Shown here piece by piece: positions 1 through 9,040 of a DNA stretch of 64,000 nt. Each line of letters starts with the position of its first letter. The first letter of the stretch is position 1. A program made the position numbers and the translations under genes. Source of the DNA: Paeniglutamicibacter antarcticus_C (GTDB lineage: Bacteria > Actinomycetota > Actinomycetes > Actinomycetales > Micrococcaceae); NCBI RefSeq assembly GCF_039544305.1, contig NZ_BAABLK010000033.1, forward strand, positions 93,539-157,538, written 5' to 3'. The notes beneath the pieces are model-generated. The model ran no database searches, was not told the origin of the DNA, and worked only from the letters and a program-made list of their open reading frames with translations.

Positions 1-730
1 CGAAGGCTTCGGCGATCTTCAGGGACGCCGCCGCGGCCGCACGTGAGACTTCCTCGGGAAGATCCTTGGCCGGGGCAATGACCTCGTCGCAGACACCATT
101 GACCTGGATGGTGTGCACCACATCCCAGCCCTGTGCCTCACCGGAGGGGGTACGGGCCACCAAAGCGGAGAGCTCGCGGGAGAAGTCGACCTTGTCCTCG
201 GCCAGCAGTGCGCCGTTGCCGAACCAGTCGGAGGCGGCGCGGGCTTGCCTCGCGTCATCGAGCATGCGCACGCCCTTGCCGTCGTAGCCGCCGCGCGGGG
301 TCTTGAGCACGATCGGCCAGCCGATCCGGTCCCCGAAGGCAACCAGTTCATCAACGGTTTCCACGGCGGCCCAGGCAGGGTTGGGCAGACCGAGCTCGGC
401 AATCGCGGCACGCATGACCAGTTTGTCCTGGGCATGGATCAGCGCAGCCGGCCGGGGCTGGACGTTCACGCCTTCGGCAATCAGGGTCTGCAGGTGCTCG
501 TTGGGTACGTGCTCGTGGTCGAAAGTCATTACGTCGAGTCCGCGCGCAAACTCCCGCAACGTTGCCAAATCCTTGTAATCACCTACCGGTGCGTCGGCAA
601 CACAGCGCGCAGCTGAGACATCCGGGCCCTCAGCCAGGATGCGTAGTTCGAAGCCGAGGTTCAGAGCCTCGGGGGCCATCATTCGTGCGAGTTGGCCTCC
701 GCCAACAACGCCAATCACTGGAAACGTCAC
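1..730 (-). CDS. purK: 5-(carboxyamino)imidazole ribonucleotide synthase, 3' end outside window
   Basis: ATP-grasp enzyme of de novo purine synthesis that carboxylates AIR to N5-CAIR with ATP and bicarbonate. Translation of the minus strand from a GTG at 730 gives VTFPVIGVVGGGQLARMM, the glycine-rich start typical of PurK. It continues with the family segments FDHEHVPNE and VLKTPRGGYDGKGV (ATP-grasp lysine and glycine loop). About 243 codons are present; the C-terminal part lies beyond base 1. An AGGGA element sits just before the GTG. A second GTG four codons later is possible but the spacing favours the first. In actinobacteria purK is usually next to purE, which would lie to the left. Confidence 0.93.
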   Translation of the reverse strand, partial: MTFPVIGVVGGGQLARMMAPEALNLGFELRILAEGPDVSAARCVADAPVGDYKDLATLREFARGLDVMTFDHEHVPNEHLQTLIAEGVNVQPRPAALIHAQDKLVMRAAIAELGLPNPAWAAVETVDELVAFGDRIGWPIVLKTPRGGYDGKGVRMLDDARQARAASDWFGNGALLAEDKVDFSRELSALVARTPSGEAQGWDVVHTIQVNGVCDEVIAPAKDLPEEVSRAAAAASLKIAEAF

Positions 731-926
731 TTCCCTAGCCTACCCAACCCACGTGCCCACAAGTGGTGCCCCAAGCGAGTTTGGACACCTTTGGCAGTGA
801 ACTTTCAGCGAATAACAGTAGAATAGGCTGGTTGACCGTCTCAAGAAGTCGCGGTTCAACTGCGTTGCGGCCATCGGAAACCAGCCATCTGGCAGCGAAA
901 TGCATTGACACGAACCATGGAGGATC

Positions 927-1490
927 ATGCTGACGAAGATCTGGAGCAAACTCATGGGCCTTGTGTCCATGATGTGGCGGGAAGTTGCCAAATTTGGTGT
1001 GGTCGGGGGCGTCGCTTTCATCATTGACTCTGGCATCTACCTCTGGATGCTCCAAGGTCCCATGCATGACTCGGAGGTCAAGGCCAAGGTCGTGGCCGGC
1101 ATTGTGGCCACGATGTTCTCCTGGGTGGCCAACCGCTTCTGGACCTTCCGCCATCGCCGTCAGGCCAACGTCGTGCGCGAGCTGGTGATGTTCCTCATCA
1201 TGAACGCCATCGGGTTGGGAATCGCTGCGGCGTGCGTTTTCGTCACCAAATACTGGATCGGTCTCACCGACACCACGAGCTTGTTCGTTGCCGGCTCGGT
1301 AGTCGGTCTGGTGCTGGGCACGATCTTCCGTTTCTTCGCTTATCGCTTCTGGGTCTTCGGTGCCGAGATGGACGAAGAAGAGGAATTCGCCCACGACCGC
1401 GAGCTGCTCACGGTCGGAGCCGAGCCGTCCCCGGCCGAAGCCGTTTCCGAGCACCCTTGCCCGGCGCCCCAATCACCTAGCAGCGTTTAG
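927..1490 (+). CDS. GtrA-family membrane protein
   Basis: A 187-residue protein with four predicted membrane helices (about residues 20-40, 50-70, 88-110, 120-145). It shows the GtrA signature KFGVVGGVAFIIDSGIY near the N-terminus and the paired motifs NRFWTF and YRFWVF. GtrA proteins are thought to help move lipid-linked sugars across the membrane; substrate cannot be told from sequence. The tail after residue 150 is acidic and proline-rich and probably cytoplasmic. GGAGG lies a few bases before the ATG. It is divergent from purK, a pairing seen in related actinobacteria. Confidence 0.85.
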   Translation: MLTKIWSKLMGLVSMMWREVAKFGVVGGVAFIIDSGIYLWMLQGPMHDSEVKAKVVAGIVATMFSWVANRFWTFRHRRQANVVRELVMFLIMNAIGLGIAAACVFVTKYWIGLTDTTSLFVAGSVVGLVLGTIFRFFAYRFWVFGAEMDEEEEFAHDRELLTVGAEPSPAEAVSEHPCPAPQSPSSV

Positions 1491-1514
1491 GGCTTACCGG
1501 CACGCCCGGGATAG

Positions 1515-1546
1515 ACATTGGCACCGGCCTTGGTCGGTGCCAATGT
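1515..1546. terminator. Hairpin between convergent genes
   Basis: A perfect 12-bp inverted repeat (ACATTGGCACCG and its complement) with an 8-base loop lies 25 bases after the GtrA stop and before the end of the convergent TIGR03089 gene. No long T-run follows, so it may be a weak bidirectional terminator. Confidence 0.6.
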
Positions 1547-1675
1547 GCGTTAACCCGAAAATGGTCCTGCGCGGTCGTGCACAAAAACAGGTTCATGGCC
1601 ACAGCAGGCGCAGGCGCGGGGGCACTTTCGACATGTAGCGCGTTGCCGGGTGCTGCGCCTCCGGGTCAGAACGGT

Positions 1676-2410
1676 CTAGGAGTCTTGGTCCAGGCGTGTG
1701 ACGACGCGCTCCCCGCTGAGCAGAGATTCGGTGATCGCCACGCCGTCCTCCACGAGCACCACGGGATTCCCGTCGATCCACTGTCCCAGCATCGCCGGGA
1801 GCAGCTGCTCCAAGGGCCATGAGGAGCTCAGCAGGGCGACACCGGAAGCCTGGCCGTCCGTGGTTTGGGCAAAGAGCTGGGTGTAGGACAACGTGCCGGC
1901 ATCGGAGACCAAAGCAACGGCGGAAGTGTCAATGGGCGAGGCGGAGAAAGAATCGGCGTAGGAGCGGACCTCCGAGGCGTAGTCCGTGGCACCGACTGGA
2001 AGCTGACCGGCAAAAGCCATGGCCAATGCGGGCAAGGGGACGGCCATGACCTCCACGGAGCCGTTGACCGCCAATGTGCGGGGATCGGCGGTAATGAAGA
2101 CGTCGATGTCCCCCGGGTTGGTTCCAGGGGCCACGCAACGGAGCTCGGCCCCAAGGTGCCAGCAGGCCAGTGCCAACGCCACGGACTTCCAATGGCCGCT
2201 CATATCGGTGGCCACAATGCTGTCCGGGGCCAAATCGAATTCCTCGTGCAGGAGGTTCGCGCTTTTGGCTACCCAGTTGTCAAAGACCCGTCCGCTGAGC
2301 TCGACTCGTTCCCCGCTTCTCGAATACCAGGTGAGGTACGGGTGGGTTGAATGACGCATCGGTGCCAAGAGCGATTCGACGGGGGATAACGAGTTGGTAT
2401 CAATGGGCAT
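1676..2410 (-). CDS. TIGR03089 family protein (truncated AMP-binding-like)
   Basis: A 244-residue actinobacterial protein resembling the N-terminal part of an acyl-adenylate ligase, a family catalogued as TIGR03089. Supporting segments are YLTWYSRSGERVELSG near the start, NLLHEEFDLAPDSIV, and GAELRCVAPG followed by DIDVFITADP. The adenylating C-terminal half and the usual TSGTTGxPKG loop are absent, so catalysis is doubtful; length matches the family rather than a broken ligase. Function is unknown. The start is supported by AGGAGC seven bases before ATG. In related genomes it sits between the purK region and whiB, as here. Confidence 0.8.
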   Translation of the reverse strand: MPIDTNSLSPVESLLAPMRHSTHPYLTWYSRSGERVELSGRVFDNWVAKSANLLHEEFDLAPDSIVATDMSGHWKSVALALACWHLGAELRCVAPGTNPGDIDVFITADPRTLAVNGSVEVMAVPLPALAMAFAGQLPVGATDYASEVRSYADSFSASPIDTSAVALVSDAGTLSYTQLFAQTTDGQASGVALLSSSWPLEQLLPAMLGQWIDGNPVVLVEDGVAITESLLSGERVVTRLDQDS

Positions 2411-2544
2411 GTGAAGCTCCTTGTCAAGCCTGTGAATTCCCCCGGAATCGGCAGACCTGCGTATTCCTGCGCTGTCCCGGGGAAGCCTCGGGCGTGTCGT
2501 GGACGAAAAACGGGCACTTGTGTAGCTAAAATCATCGATCGAAC

Positions 2545-2580
2545 TTGACGCGACCGGAGTTACACCAGTGTAATTAGATA
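2545..2580 (+). promoter_or_regulatory. Putative whiB promoter with 14-bp palindrome
   Basis: A perfect palindrome, TTACACCAGTGTAA (2560-2573), lies about 130 bases before the whiB start. A -35-like TTGACG occurs at 2545-2550 and AT-rich -10-like sequence (TGTAAT / TAGATA) overlaps the right half of the palindrome. A factor bound there would cover the promoter. The binding protein is not known from this sequence. Confidence 0.5.
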
Positions 2581-2611
2581 GTGCACCGTCTGGGAGAGTG
2601 GATTTATCTCT

Positions 2612-2664
2612 CGGCGGCCCCTGTTCGGGGGCCGTCGCTACCGCTCATCCTACGGTCTTTTTTT
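2612..2664 (+). promoter_or_regulatory. Structured whiB leader with hairpin and T-run
   Basis: A GC-rich hairpin (GGCGGCCCC, loop TGTTC, GGGGCCGTC) is followed by a small ACCG/CGGT hairpin and seven T residues (2658-2664), about 36 bases before the whiB start. No plus-strand gene ends nearby, so this may act as an attenuator-like element in the whiB 5' leader rather than as the terminator of another gene. Confidence 0.4.
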
Positions 2665-2700
2665 GTTATCTAGTTCGTAACGGCGGAAGGTTGGTAAACC

Positions 2701-3228
2701 ATGGGGAACGTGGATCGAAGCTTCAATGAAGTCGCAACGACGGCCGTTGCACCAAACTACGACAGGTCCAGGTCAGTACCTGCGGACTGGTTCGTGGACC
2801 CGGCGGAGCCCGGTCCGATGCCGGAGCAAAACGGTGCAAGGACCTTGACCCAGGCCGAGGAGACCACTGCCTTCCTGCTGGCCCACGAGGCTGCCAGCGA
2901 GCTTGTCGAGCCGACCCCGTCGTGGGCGCCAAGCCTCGATGCTGCGATGGACAGCAAGAACCCTGCCCAGGCAATCTGGATCGGATTGGGAGCCGAAGAC
3001 GAGGAGGGCGAACTGGGATGGCAGTCCGAGGCACTGTGTGCCCAGACCGACCCCGAGGCTTTCTTCCCCGAAAAGGGCGGGTCGACCCGGGACGCCAAGC
3101 GGGTGTGCGGTGGATGCAACGTGCGCTCCGAGTGCCTGGAATACGCCTTGACCAACGATGAGCGCTTTGGAATCTGGGGCGGCCTATCGGAACGCGAACG
3201 TCGTCGTTTGCGGAAGCGGGCAGTCTAA
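2701..3228 (+). CDS. whiB: WhiB-family Fe-S transcriptional regulator, WhiB2/WhmD-like
   Basis: A 175-residue protein whose C-terminal 75 residues carry the Wbl domain. Four cysteines have the expected pattern: one in ALCAQTD, then CGGCNVRSEC, which bind a [4Fe-4S] cluster. The turn FGIWGGLSERERRRLRKR follows, ending in a basic DNA-binding tail. The N-terminal ~95 residues are acidic and poorly conserved, as in longer WhiB2-type proteins. WhiB2/WhmD/WhiB is linked to septation and sporulation or cell division in actinobacteria. The following large glycosyltransferase gene is the usual neighbour. GGAAGG precedes the ATG. Confidence 0.93.
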   Translation: MGNVDRSFNEVATTAVAPNYDRSRSVPADWFVDPAEPGPMPEQNGARTLTQAEETTAFLLAHEAASELVEPTPSWAPSLDAAMDSKNPAQAIWIGLGAEDEEGELGWQSEALCAQTDPEAFFPEKGGSTRDAKRVCGGCNVRSECLEYALTNDERFGIWGGLSERERRRLRKRAV

Positions 3229-3257
3229 TTCTCTCTCCGATCCACGTCACCGCCATT

Positions 3258-6200
3258 GTGGCTGCCCACAATGGCGGAGCTTTTTTGCCCCGCACCTTGG
3301 CAGCGCTGCGCAACCAGACACGCCTGATCGACCGTTTTGTCGGTGTCGACGCGTCCTCCACCGACGGCTCGCAGGAGCTGCTGCGCCAGCACCTGCCCTC
3401 CGACGCCACGATCCTTCAGGTGCCCGAGCACAGCTTTGGGCACTCGGTGATGGCCGCGGTGCAGTCGCTGGGCCAGCCGCGGACCGGACGCACCGAGTGG
3501 CTTTGGCTGATCCACGACGACTCGGTACCCGAACACAATGCACTGGAGAAGCTGCTCACCGTTGTCGAAGCCACCGAATCGGTGACCATCGCCGGGTGCA
3601 AGCAACTTGACCTGGATTCCCCGCGCCGCCTGCTGGATGTGGGACTGGGCGTGAACAAGTACGCCGAACGACTGACATTGATCGAAATCGACGAGGTCGA
3701 CCAGGGCCAATACGACGCTCGCACCGACTCCTTCGCGGTGACAAGCGCCGGAATGCTGATCCGCCGTGATGTCTTCGAAGCCCTGGACGGCTTCGACCCG
3801 GCACTTCCAGGCCTGGGCGATGACATGGACCTTTGCTGGCGAAACCGACACATGGGCAACCGCGTGGTCATCGTTCCCGCGGCCAAGATCCACCACAAAG
3901 CAGCCGTGGTCCGGGCACTGGCCGGACCGGCCGAAACCCGCCGCGCCGAGGTCTTCATGAGGCTGAAGCACGCACCGGCCTGGGCCCTCCCGTTCCTGGT
4001 CGTCGGCGCCGTGCTGGGAGGCTTCTACCGCTTCTTGTTCTCCGTGCTGGCCAAGGACCCGGCCTACGCCTTTGGCCAACTCGGGGCCACCTTCCGTGCC
4101 GTGGGCACACCCCTGAAACTCTCCCGCTCGCGTGCCGCAGCCGCGACGACCCGCAAGGTTCCGCGCAAATCGATATCCCGGTTGCTTACCGACCAATCAC
4201 TGGTCCTTGAGCACCGAAAGCACATGCTCGATTCGTTGGACGGGGAGACGGTCTACGGCGACGGCACCGGAGCCACCGCTTCCCAAGACCCCAGCGGCGA
4301 TGCCCGCAACGACTTCGCGGCCCTTGCCGCACCTAACCGCACTTCCGCCTTTGTCAGCACGGTGATTGCCGCCCTGGTGGCACTTGGTGTTTCCTTGGCG
4401 GGCCTGCGCGCGCTCTTTGGCGCCAAGGCCCTTGCCGGCGGCGCCATGCTGCCGCTGTCCACCCAGGCCGGCGAGATCTTCACCAATGCGACCTCGTGGT
4501 GGGCGAACCTCGGGGCGGGAAGCCCCGCCGGCGGGGATCCCATCGACTACTTCTACTGGCTGCTTGCCCTTCTCGGGGGCGGAAACGCCAATGCTGCCGC
4601 CGTGGTGCTGACCATGCTGGCGATGCCGCTGGCCGCGCTGAGCGCCTGGCTCGGGCTGGGTGCGGTCACCCGCTCGCGTGCCGCCCGCATGCTCGGCGCC
4701 CTGCTCTGGGGCCTTGCCCCGGTCATGCAGGTTTCCCTGGGCTCCGGTCGTGCAGGCAGCGTGCTGGTGCACGTGCTGGCACCCTTGCTGCTGCTGTCCC
4801 TGCTGCGTTCGGTGGGTGCCGGGGTCGACTTCAAGTCACGTCCTGGCACCACCGAACGCGTCGCTTCGCGCCCCGGTGCCGGTGGCATTGCCTCCTGGAC
4901 CGCCGCCGCCGCGGCAGCGCTGCTGCTTCTTCCTGTCTCCGCCGGATCCCCGGCCGCAGGGCTCGCACTGCTCGTGCTGATCGTATTGGGGGCCATCACC
5001 TTGGGCTCACGGGCAAAGACCCTGTGGTGGGTGCCCCTGCCGATGCTTGTCTTCCACCTTCCACTGGTGGTTGGCGCGCTGAAGAACCCGCGCGTGCTGC
5101 TCACCGACCCGGGCCTCGCGCTGCCCTTCGACGCAGCACCGCTCTGGGCACAGGCGCTGGGTTTTCCCACGTCTTTCGAGCCACTGGGCATCCCGGCCGG
5201 TCTCGGGCTGCTGCCCGAAGGTCCGTGGGCACTGGTCCTAGTGCTGTTGGTGGGAGCCCCGCTGTTGGCATTCGCCGTCTTTGGCCTCTTTGCCGGCGGA
5301 CGCAATGCCTCGGCGCCGTTGGCCCGTTCATTGTGGCTGATGGGCATGCTGATGCTCGCCGCAGGATACTTTTCGACGCTGGTTCCCTCGGCGGTGGCCG
5401 GGGATGTCTTCGTCAGCGCGTTCAACGGACCCTTCATCTCGTTCTTTATCCTGGCGTTGCTCTTTGCAGCGGGCCTGGGGATCTCGGTGTTGCGCGGCGA
5501 ACGGCCTGCCGCCCGGATTTTCCCCGGCGACGGCACACCGCGTGTGGCAACCGGGGCGCTGGCGTGGGCCTCGGCACTGTTGGGGATTTCCGTCATCGTG
5601 GCCGGAGCCAACTGGATCGTGGCGCAGAACCCGCCCGCCGCCGGGGCCAAAGCCACAACCAGCCTCGGGGCCACGAGTATCCTGGCGCCGGTGTCACCAC
5701 GTACGCTTCCGGCCACCGCCGCCGATCGCGGGCTGGGCGACTACGAGGACCGCACCTTGGTGCTGGCCCAGAACAGTGACGGCGCGGTGAGCGCGGCACT
5801 GATGAACGGGGCCGGAACCAGCGCCGACGGGCTGTCCCAAACGACTGCCGCCGAGCGGGTAGTGGGTAACTTGTTCGCTCCTGAGCTGCGAGAGTCCGAC
5901 AATGCCGACCGCCTGATCGAGCAATCCGTTGCCACCTTGGTGTCGAACTCCGCACTTGACCCGCGCGAGGAGCTTTCGGCACTGGGCGCCGGGTTCGTGG
6001 TGCTGCAGGACCAGCGCCAGACAGCCTCATCCCTGGTAGCCCGCCTTGACGCGGTCCCAGGACTGGTCGCCGTGGGACAGACCGAGTCCGGCTGGCTCTG
6101 GCGGGTTGAACCCAAGGCCAAGATCCCCGGAGTGGACAATGCCACCGATTCGACGTCCCGGGTGCGCATCGCATCGGGTTCGGGCACCGTTGGCCTGTTG

Positions 6201-6644
6201 CCCTCGCACCGGGCACGCGTCTCGGGAGCCGAAGTCGCTGCCGGGGACGCAGACAGGCTTGTGGTGATGGCCGAGCGCGCCGATCCAGGCTGGAGTGCAA
6301 CCTTGGACGGGCATGCACTGACACCTCTCAGCGTTGCCGCCGACGACACCAAGTCCGTCGATGCCAATGTCACGGGCGCCGAAGCCGCGCAGTGGGCACA
6401 GGGCTTCGAGCTCGGTGCCGCCGGCGGGGTGCTGGAAGTGAGCTACAACAGTCCTTACCGGGTCCCGGTAGCCATCGCGCAGAGCGTGGTGCTGTTGCTG
6501 GCGCTGCTGCTGGTCATACCGATCCCGCGCAGCAGACGCTTTTCCGCCAGGCGTCTGGACGAGTACCGCACCCGCGGCAAGGCTGAAAGCATTGACGAGC
6601 TCGATCGCGGACGCCGTGGTGCCGCTGTCAAGGAGAAGAAGTGA
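3258..6644 (+). CDS. Large membrane glycosyltransferase, family 2, fused to multi-helix domain
   Basis: About 1,128 residues. The N-terminal 280 are a GT-A (GT2) domain with AAHNGGAFLPRTLAAL, the DDS metal-binding motif in WLIHDDSVPEHNALEKL and a late GDDMDLCWRNR motif. A membrane helix follows at about 240-260, then many hydrophobic segments between about 350 and 830. An extracytoplasmic-looking domain precedes a final helix near 1067-1088 and a basic tail. Conserved next to whiB in actinobacteria; acceptor and sugar donor unknown, cell-envelope role inferred. The start is uncertain: GTG at 3258 is the first standard start codon after an in-frame stop at 3159-3161, but it falls inside the first GT2 strand (VTAIVAAHNGG), so translation may begin upstream at a non-standard codon. 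It overlaps the next gene by four bases (GTGA). Confidence 0.88.
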   Translation: MAAHNGGAFLPRTLAALRNQTRLIDRFVGVDASSTDGSQELLRQHLPSDATILQVPEHSFGHSVMAAVQSLGQPRTGRTEWLWLIHDDSVPEHNALEKLLTVVEATESVTIAGCKQLDLDSPRRLLDVGLGVNKYAERLTLIEIDEVDQGQYDARTDSFAVTSAGMLIRRDVFEALDGFDPALPGLGDDMDLCWRNRHMGNRVVIVPAAKIHHKAAVVRALAGPAETRRAEVFMRLKHAPAWALPFLVVGAVLGGFYRFLFSVLAKDPAYAFGQLGATFRAVGTPLKLSRSRAAAATTRKVPRKSISRLLTDQSLVLEHRKHMLDSLDGETVYGDGTGATASQDPSGDARNDFAALAAPNRTSAFVSTVIAALVALGVSLAGLRALFGAKALAGGAMLPLSTQAGEIFTNATSWWANLGAGSPAGGDPIDYFYWLLALLGGGNANAAAVVLTMLAMPLAALSAWLGLGAVTRSRAARMLGALLWGLAPVMQVSLGSGRAGSVLVHVLAPLLLLSLLRSVGAGVDFKSRPGTTERVASRPGAGGIASWTAAAAAALLLLPVSAGSPAAGLALLVLIVLGAITLGSRAKTLWWVPLPMLVFHLPLVVGALKNPRVLLTDPGLALPFDAAPLWAQALGFPTSFEPLGIPAGLGLLPEGPWALVLVLLVGAPLLAFAVFGLFAGGRNASAPLARSLWLMGMLMLAAGYFSTLVPSAVAGDVFVSAFNGPFISFFILALLFAAGLGISVLRGERPAARIFPGDGTPRVATGALAWASALLGISVIVAGANWIVAQNPPAAGAKATTSLGATSILAPVSPRTLPATAADRGLGDYEDRTLVLAQNSDGAVSAALMNGAGTSADGLSQTTAAERVVGNLFAPELRESDNADRLIEQSVATLVSNSALDPREELSALGAGFVVLQDQRQTASSLVARLDAVPGLVAVGQTESGWLWRVEPKAKIPGVDNATDSTSRVRIASGSGTVGLLPSHRARVSGAEVAAGDADRLVVMAERADPGWSATLDGHALTPLSVAADDTKSVDANVTGAEAAQWAQGFELGAAGGVLEVSYNSPYRVPVAIAQSVVLLLALLLVIPIPRSRRFSARRLDEYRTRGKAESIDELDRGRRGAAVKEKK

Positions 6645-8530
6645 AAAACGATTCCCGCAGGGCACGACGCGAAGCCGAACGCGCGGCTGCTGCCGCCCGC
6701 GAAACCGCCGGGCTTGCCCCCGGGGCACCTACGCCCCTCGAAGCCGAACCGGCCAAGGAAGCAGCCCCGGCGGTAGTCGGTACCCCGGCCCCGGACCCGG
6801 AATATGCTGCGGAACAGGTGGCAGCCACGACTGCGGATACCTCCACGGAGGCCCCCAACGCGGCGAAACCGGCTGAGGGTAACCCCGTGGCGACGGATTC
6901 GAAGGATGCGGCTACTCCCGCCTCTGCCCTCGGGGCACGAGGCCAACGGCCAAAGAGCCGGACCCGCATTGCCGGTGTGCTGGGCTCCATCGGTGTGCTG
7001 TGCCTCGGAGCCGGTGCCATCACCGCCGGCTCCGTGTTTCCGCCGGCGGCCACCGGCCCGGGCGTCGAGGTCGCGATGACCTCTTTGCCGGCCGGGGACT
7101 CGCTGGCTTCCTGCCCGTCGACCATGAAGCTCTTTACCGGTGCCGGAACGGGTGTCGACCCGGAGTTCGAGCCGGCCTCCAAGGACGCAAAGACCTCGGT
7201 ACGTGCTGCCGTGCTCTCCGATTCAGCGGGACGGATCCCTGGCACGGAAATGCTCAAGACCGACGGAAGCGTGGAAAAGACCATCGCACCGCGACTGAGC
7301 GCAAAGGACGCAGAGGAACGCCGGGGGGCCGGGGAGGACGGCACATCCGAGCGTAAGGGCGCAGTAAGCCCAGCCAGCGGCTACGCCGAGGCCCTGACCG
7401 CCCATGCCCAACCCTTGGGAGGGGTCAAGTCCCAGGTCGCGGCAGTTCGCTCCTACATGGCCACAGATGGGGACCTAGCCGGGCTGGCAATCGCCGGATG
7501 CCCGGCACCGGCAGCGGAAACCTGGCTGACCGGCGCGATGACCACTCCCGGGTCCACCGCGGTGCTGAACCTGGTGAACCCCTCGGCTTCCGTGGCACAG
7601 GTGCGCATCGACCTGCGGGGTGGCGAGGGCACCGTAGAGGCCGCGAACCTCCTCGGGCTCGCCGTGGCCCCGGGGGAATCGAAGTCCATCGTGCTGGCCG
7701 GGTATGCACCGGATGAAAAGGTTCTCTCGGCCAAGGTGACTTCCTCCGGCGGGCGGGTGAACGCGACAATCCAGCAAAGCACGTTGCGCGGGCTCGTCCC
7801 CGGCGGCGTCGACTACCTGGGGGCGACAGCGAGCGCAGAAAAAACCCAAGTGATCCCCGGTGTGGCGATCCTGGATCCGAAACTCGCAGCGGACCTTGCC
7901 AAGCCCGGCGCCAACGCGGACGCCGCGGCCGAATTGGTGTTCGCCGCGACCTCCTCCGAGGGAGCAACGGTGCAGGTCAGGGCACTGGGTCCCGGTGGCG
8001 AGGTCCCAATCCCCGGGGGAGGGGAAATTGTGCTGGCCTCCAACGCCACCGCAAGCATGCCGCTGGGCGGGCTTCCGGCCGGGAACTACACCTTCGTGAT
8101 CGAGGCCGATTCGGCGGTGAGCGCGAGCGCGAAAATGGTCCGAGGCACCAAGGCCGATAAGCCCATCGACCAGGCCTGGGCAGGTGCGGCCAGCAGGCTG
8201 GGCAGCGAACACCTGATGGTACTGCCTTCGGAGGGCAACGCCAGCGTGGTGCTGACCGCCCCCGAGGATTCCGCGACCGTGAGCGTGCGCTCGTTGGGTT
8301 CGGACGGCAAGCTCTCGGCGGCCCGTGACGTCGAGCTCTCCGGTTCCAAGTCCGCGGTGCTCTCAAAGGCCGACTTCGGTGACGGGGCTGCCGCATTGGT
8401 GCTCTCGGCCACTGGTGCCCCTGCCTACGCGGCAGCGGTGGTCACCGACGGCGCCTATGGTATCGGGGCGCTTGGCCTCAGCGATGCACCGCTGGGCCGC
8501 GAGGGCGTCCGGGTCGTGTTGCGCGACTAG
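6641..8530 (+). CDS. DUF5719 family secreted/membrane-anchored protein
   Basis: A 629-residue protein with an Ala/Glu-rich cytoplasmic region (1-105) and one membrane helix at about 110-135 (GVLGSIGVLCLGAGAITAG). The large exported part is rich in Gly, Ala and beta-strand-like repeats such as VRALGPGGEVPIPGG and VRSLGSDGKLSA. This matches the actinobacterial DUF5719 family in length, topology and position right after the whiB-linked GT2. Its start overlaps the GT2 stop by four bases, so the two are translationally coupled and probably act together in the envelope. Biochemical function is unknown. Confidence 0.8.
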   Translation: MKNDSRRARREAERAAAAARETAGLAPGAPTPLEAEPAKEAAPAVVGTPAPDPEYAAEQVAATTADTSTEAPNAAKPAEGNPVATDSKDAATPASALGARGQRPKSRTRIAGVLGSIGVLCLGAGAITAGSVFPPAATGPGVEVAMTSLPAGDSLASCPSTMKLFTGAGTGVDPEFEPASKDAKTSVRAAVLSDSAGRIPGTEMLKTDGSVEKTIAPRLSAKDAEERRGAGEDGTSERKGAVSPASGYAEALTAHAQPLGGVKSQVAAVRSYMATDGDLAGLAIAGCPAPAAETWLTGAMTTPGSTAVLNLVNPSASVAQVRIDLRGGEGTVEAANLLGLAVAPGESKSIVLAGYAPDEKVLSAKVTSSGGRVNATIQQSTLRGLVPGGVDYLGATASAEKTQVIPGVAILDPKLAADLAKPGANADAAAELVFAATSSEGATVQVRALGPGGEVPIPGGGEIVLASNATASMPLGGLPAGNYTFVIEADSAVSASAKMVRGTKADKPIDQAWAGAASRLGSEHLMVLPSEGNASVVLTAPEDSATVSVRSLGSDGKLSAARDVELSGSKSAVLSKADFGDGAAALVLSATGAPAYAAAVVTDGAYGIGALGLSDAPLGREGVRVVLRD

Positions 8531-9040
8531 TCAGCGCAGCGGGCCCCAAATCCCATACTCGGGATCGATGGCTTGCGGGTCCATCGCCCACATATCGGCC
8601 AGCTGCTCGACGATCGAGATATGGATCAGTTCGGGCAGCAGGTCCGCTGAATGGACGCAGGCCTGCTCGATGGTCCTGCGGTAAAGGGTGATCCGTTCGG
8701 TGCGCTGCGGCCTTGCCGAACGGTTCGTCGCCCAAGGCACCCGGCTTCCGGCGTTTTGCGCTTGCTGCAGCACCTTGGTGCTGGGGACCATCATGATGCG
8801 GAAATCAATGGAGCTCACTCGAGCGCCCCAGCGGTCCGCTAGGCGCTCGGCGGATTCGATGAGCAGGTCCTCGAAGCGTTCGGCCCGGGTCTTGGCGCCG
8901 GGCAGAGGTGGCGGCATCAACACCCCGCGCCGGCCGCGTCCGTGCCGGTTGCGCTTGCGTTCGGCGAAAGTCCGGGTGCTCCCGCTGTGCAGCGAGGCAG
9001 GATCGCGCCCATCCAAATCGATCGACAGTTTTCCGGACAT
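8531..9040 (-). CDS. Metallopeptidase-family protein lacking the HExxH motif
   Basis: A 169-residue protein of the zincin-like family that sits beside DUF3499 in actinobacteria. The central segment RFEDLLIESAERLADRWG, the arginine-rich ITLYRRTIEQACV and the end ELIHISIVEQLADMW are recognisable. At the position where related proteins have HExxH, this one has VEQLA, so zinc-dependent peptidase activity is unlikely. The first 45 residues are basic. Its stop codon directly abuts the DUF5719 stop with no intergenic base. It is divergent from DUF3499. Confidence 0.75.
   Translation of the reverse strand: MSGKLSIDLDGRDPASLHSGSTRTFAERKRNRHGRGRRGVLMPPPLPGAKTRAERFEDLLIESAERLADRWGARVSSIDFRIMMVPSTKVLQQAQNAGSRVPWATNRSARPQRTERITLYRRTIEQACVHSADLLPELIHISIVEQLADMWAMDPQAIDPEYGIWGPLR

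Noticed and set aside
735..1472. Long minus-strand frame opposite the GtrA gene
   Set aside because: Its histidine/glutamate-rich, low-complexity translation is typical of an antisense shadow, and the plus strand encodes a clear GtrA protein.
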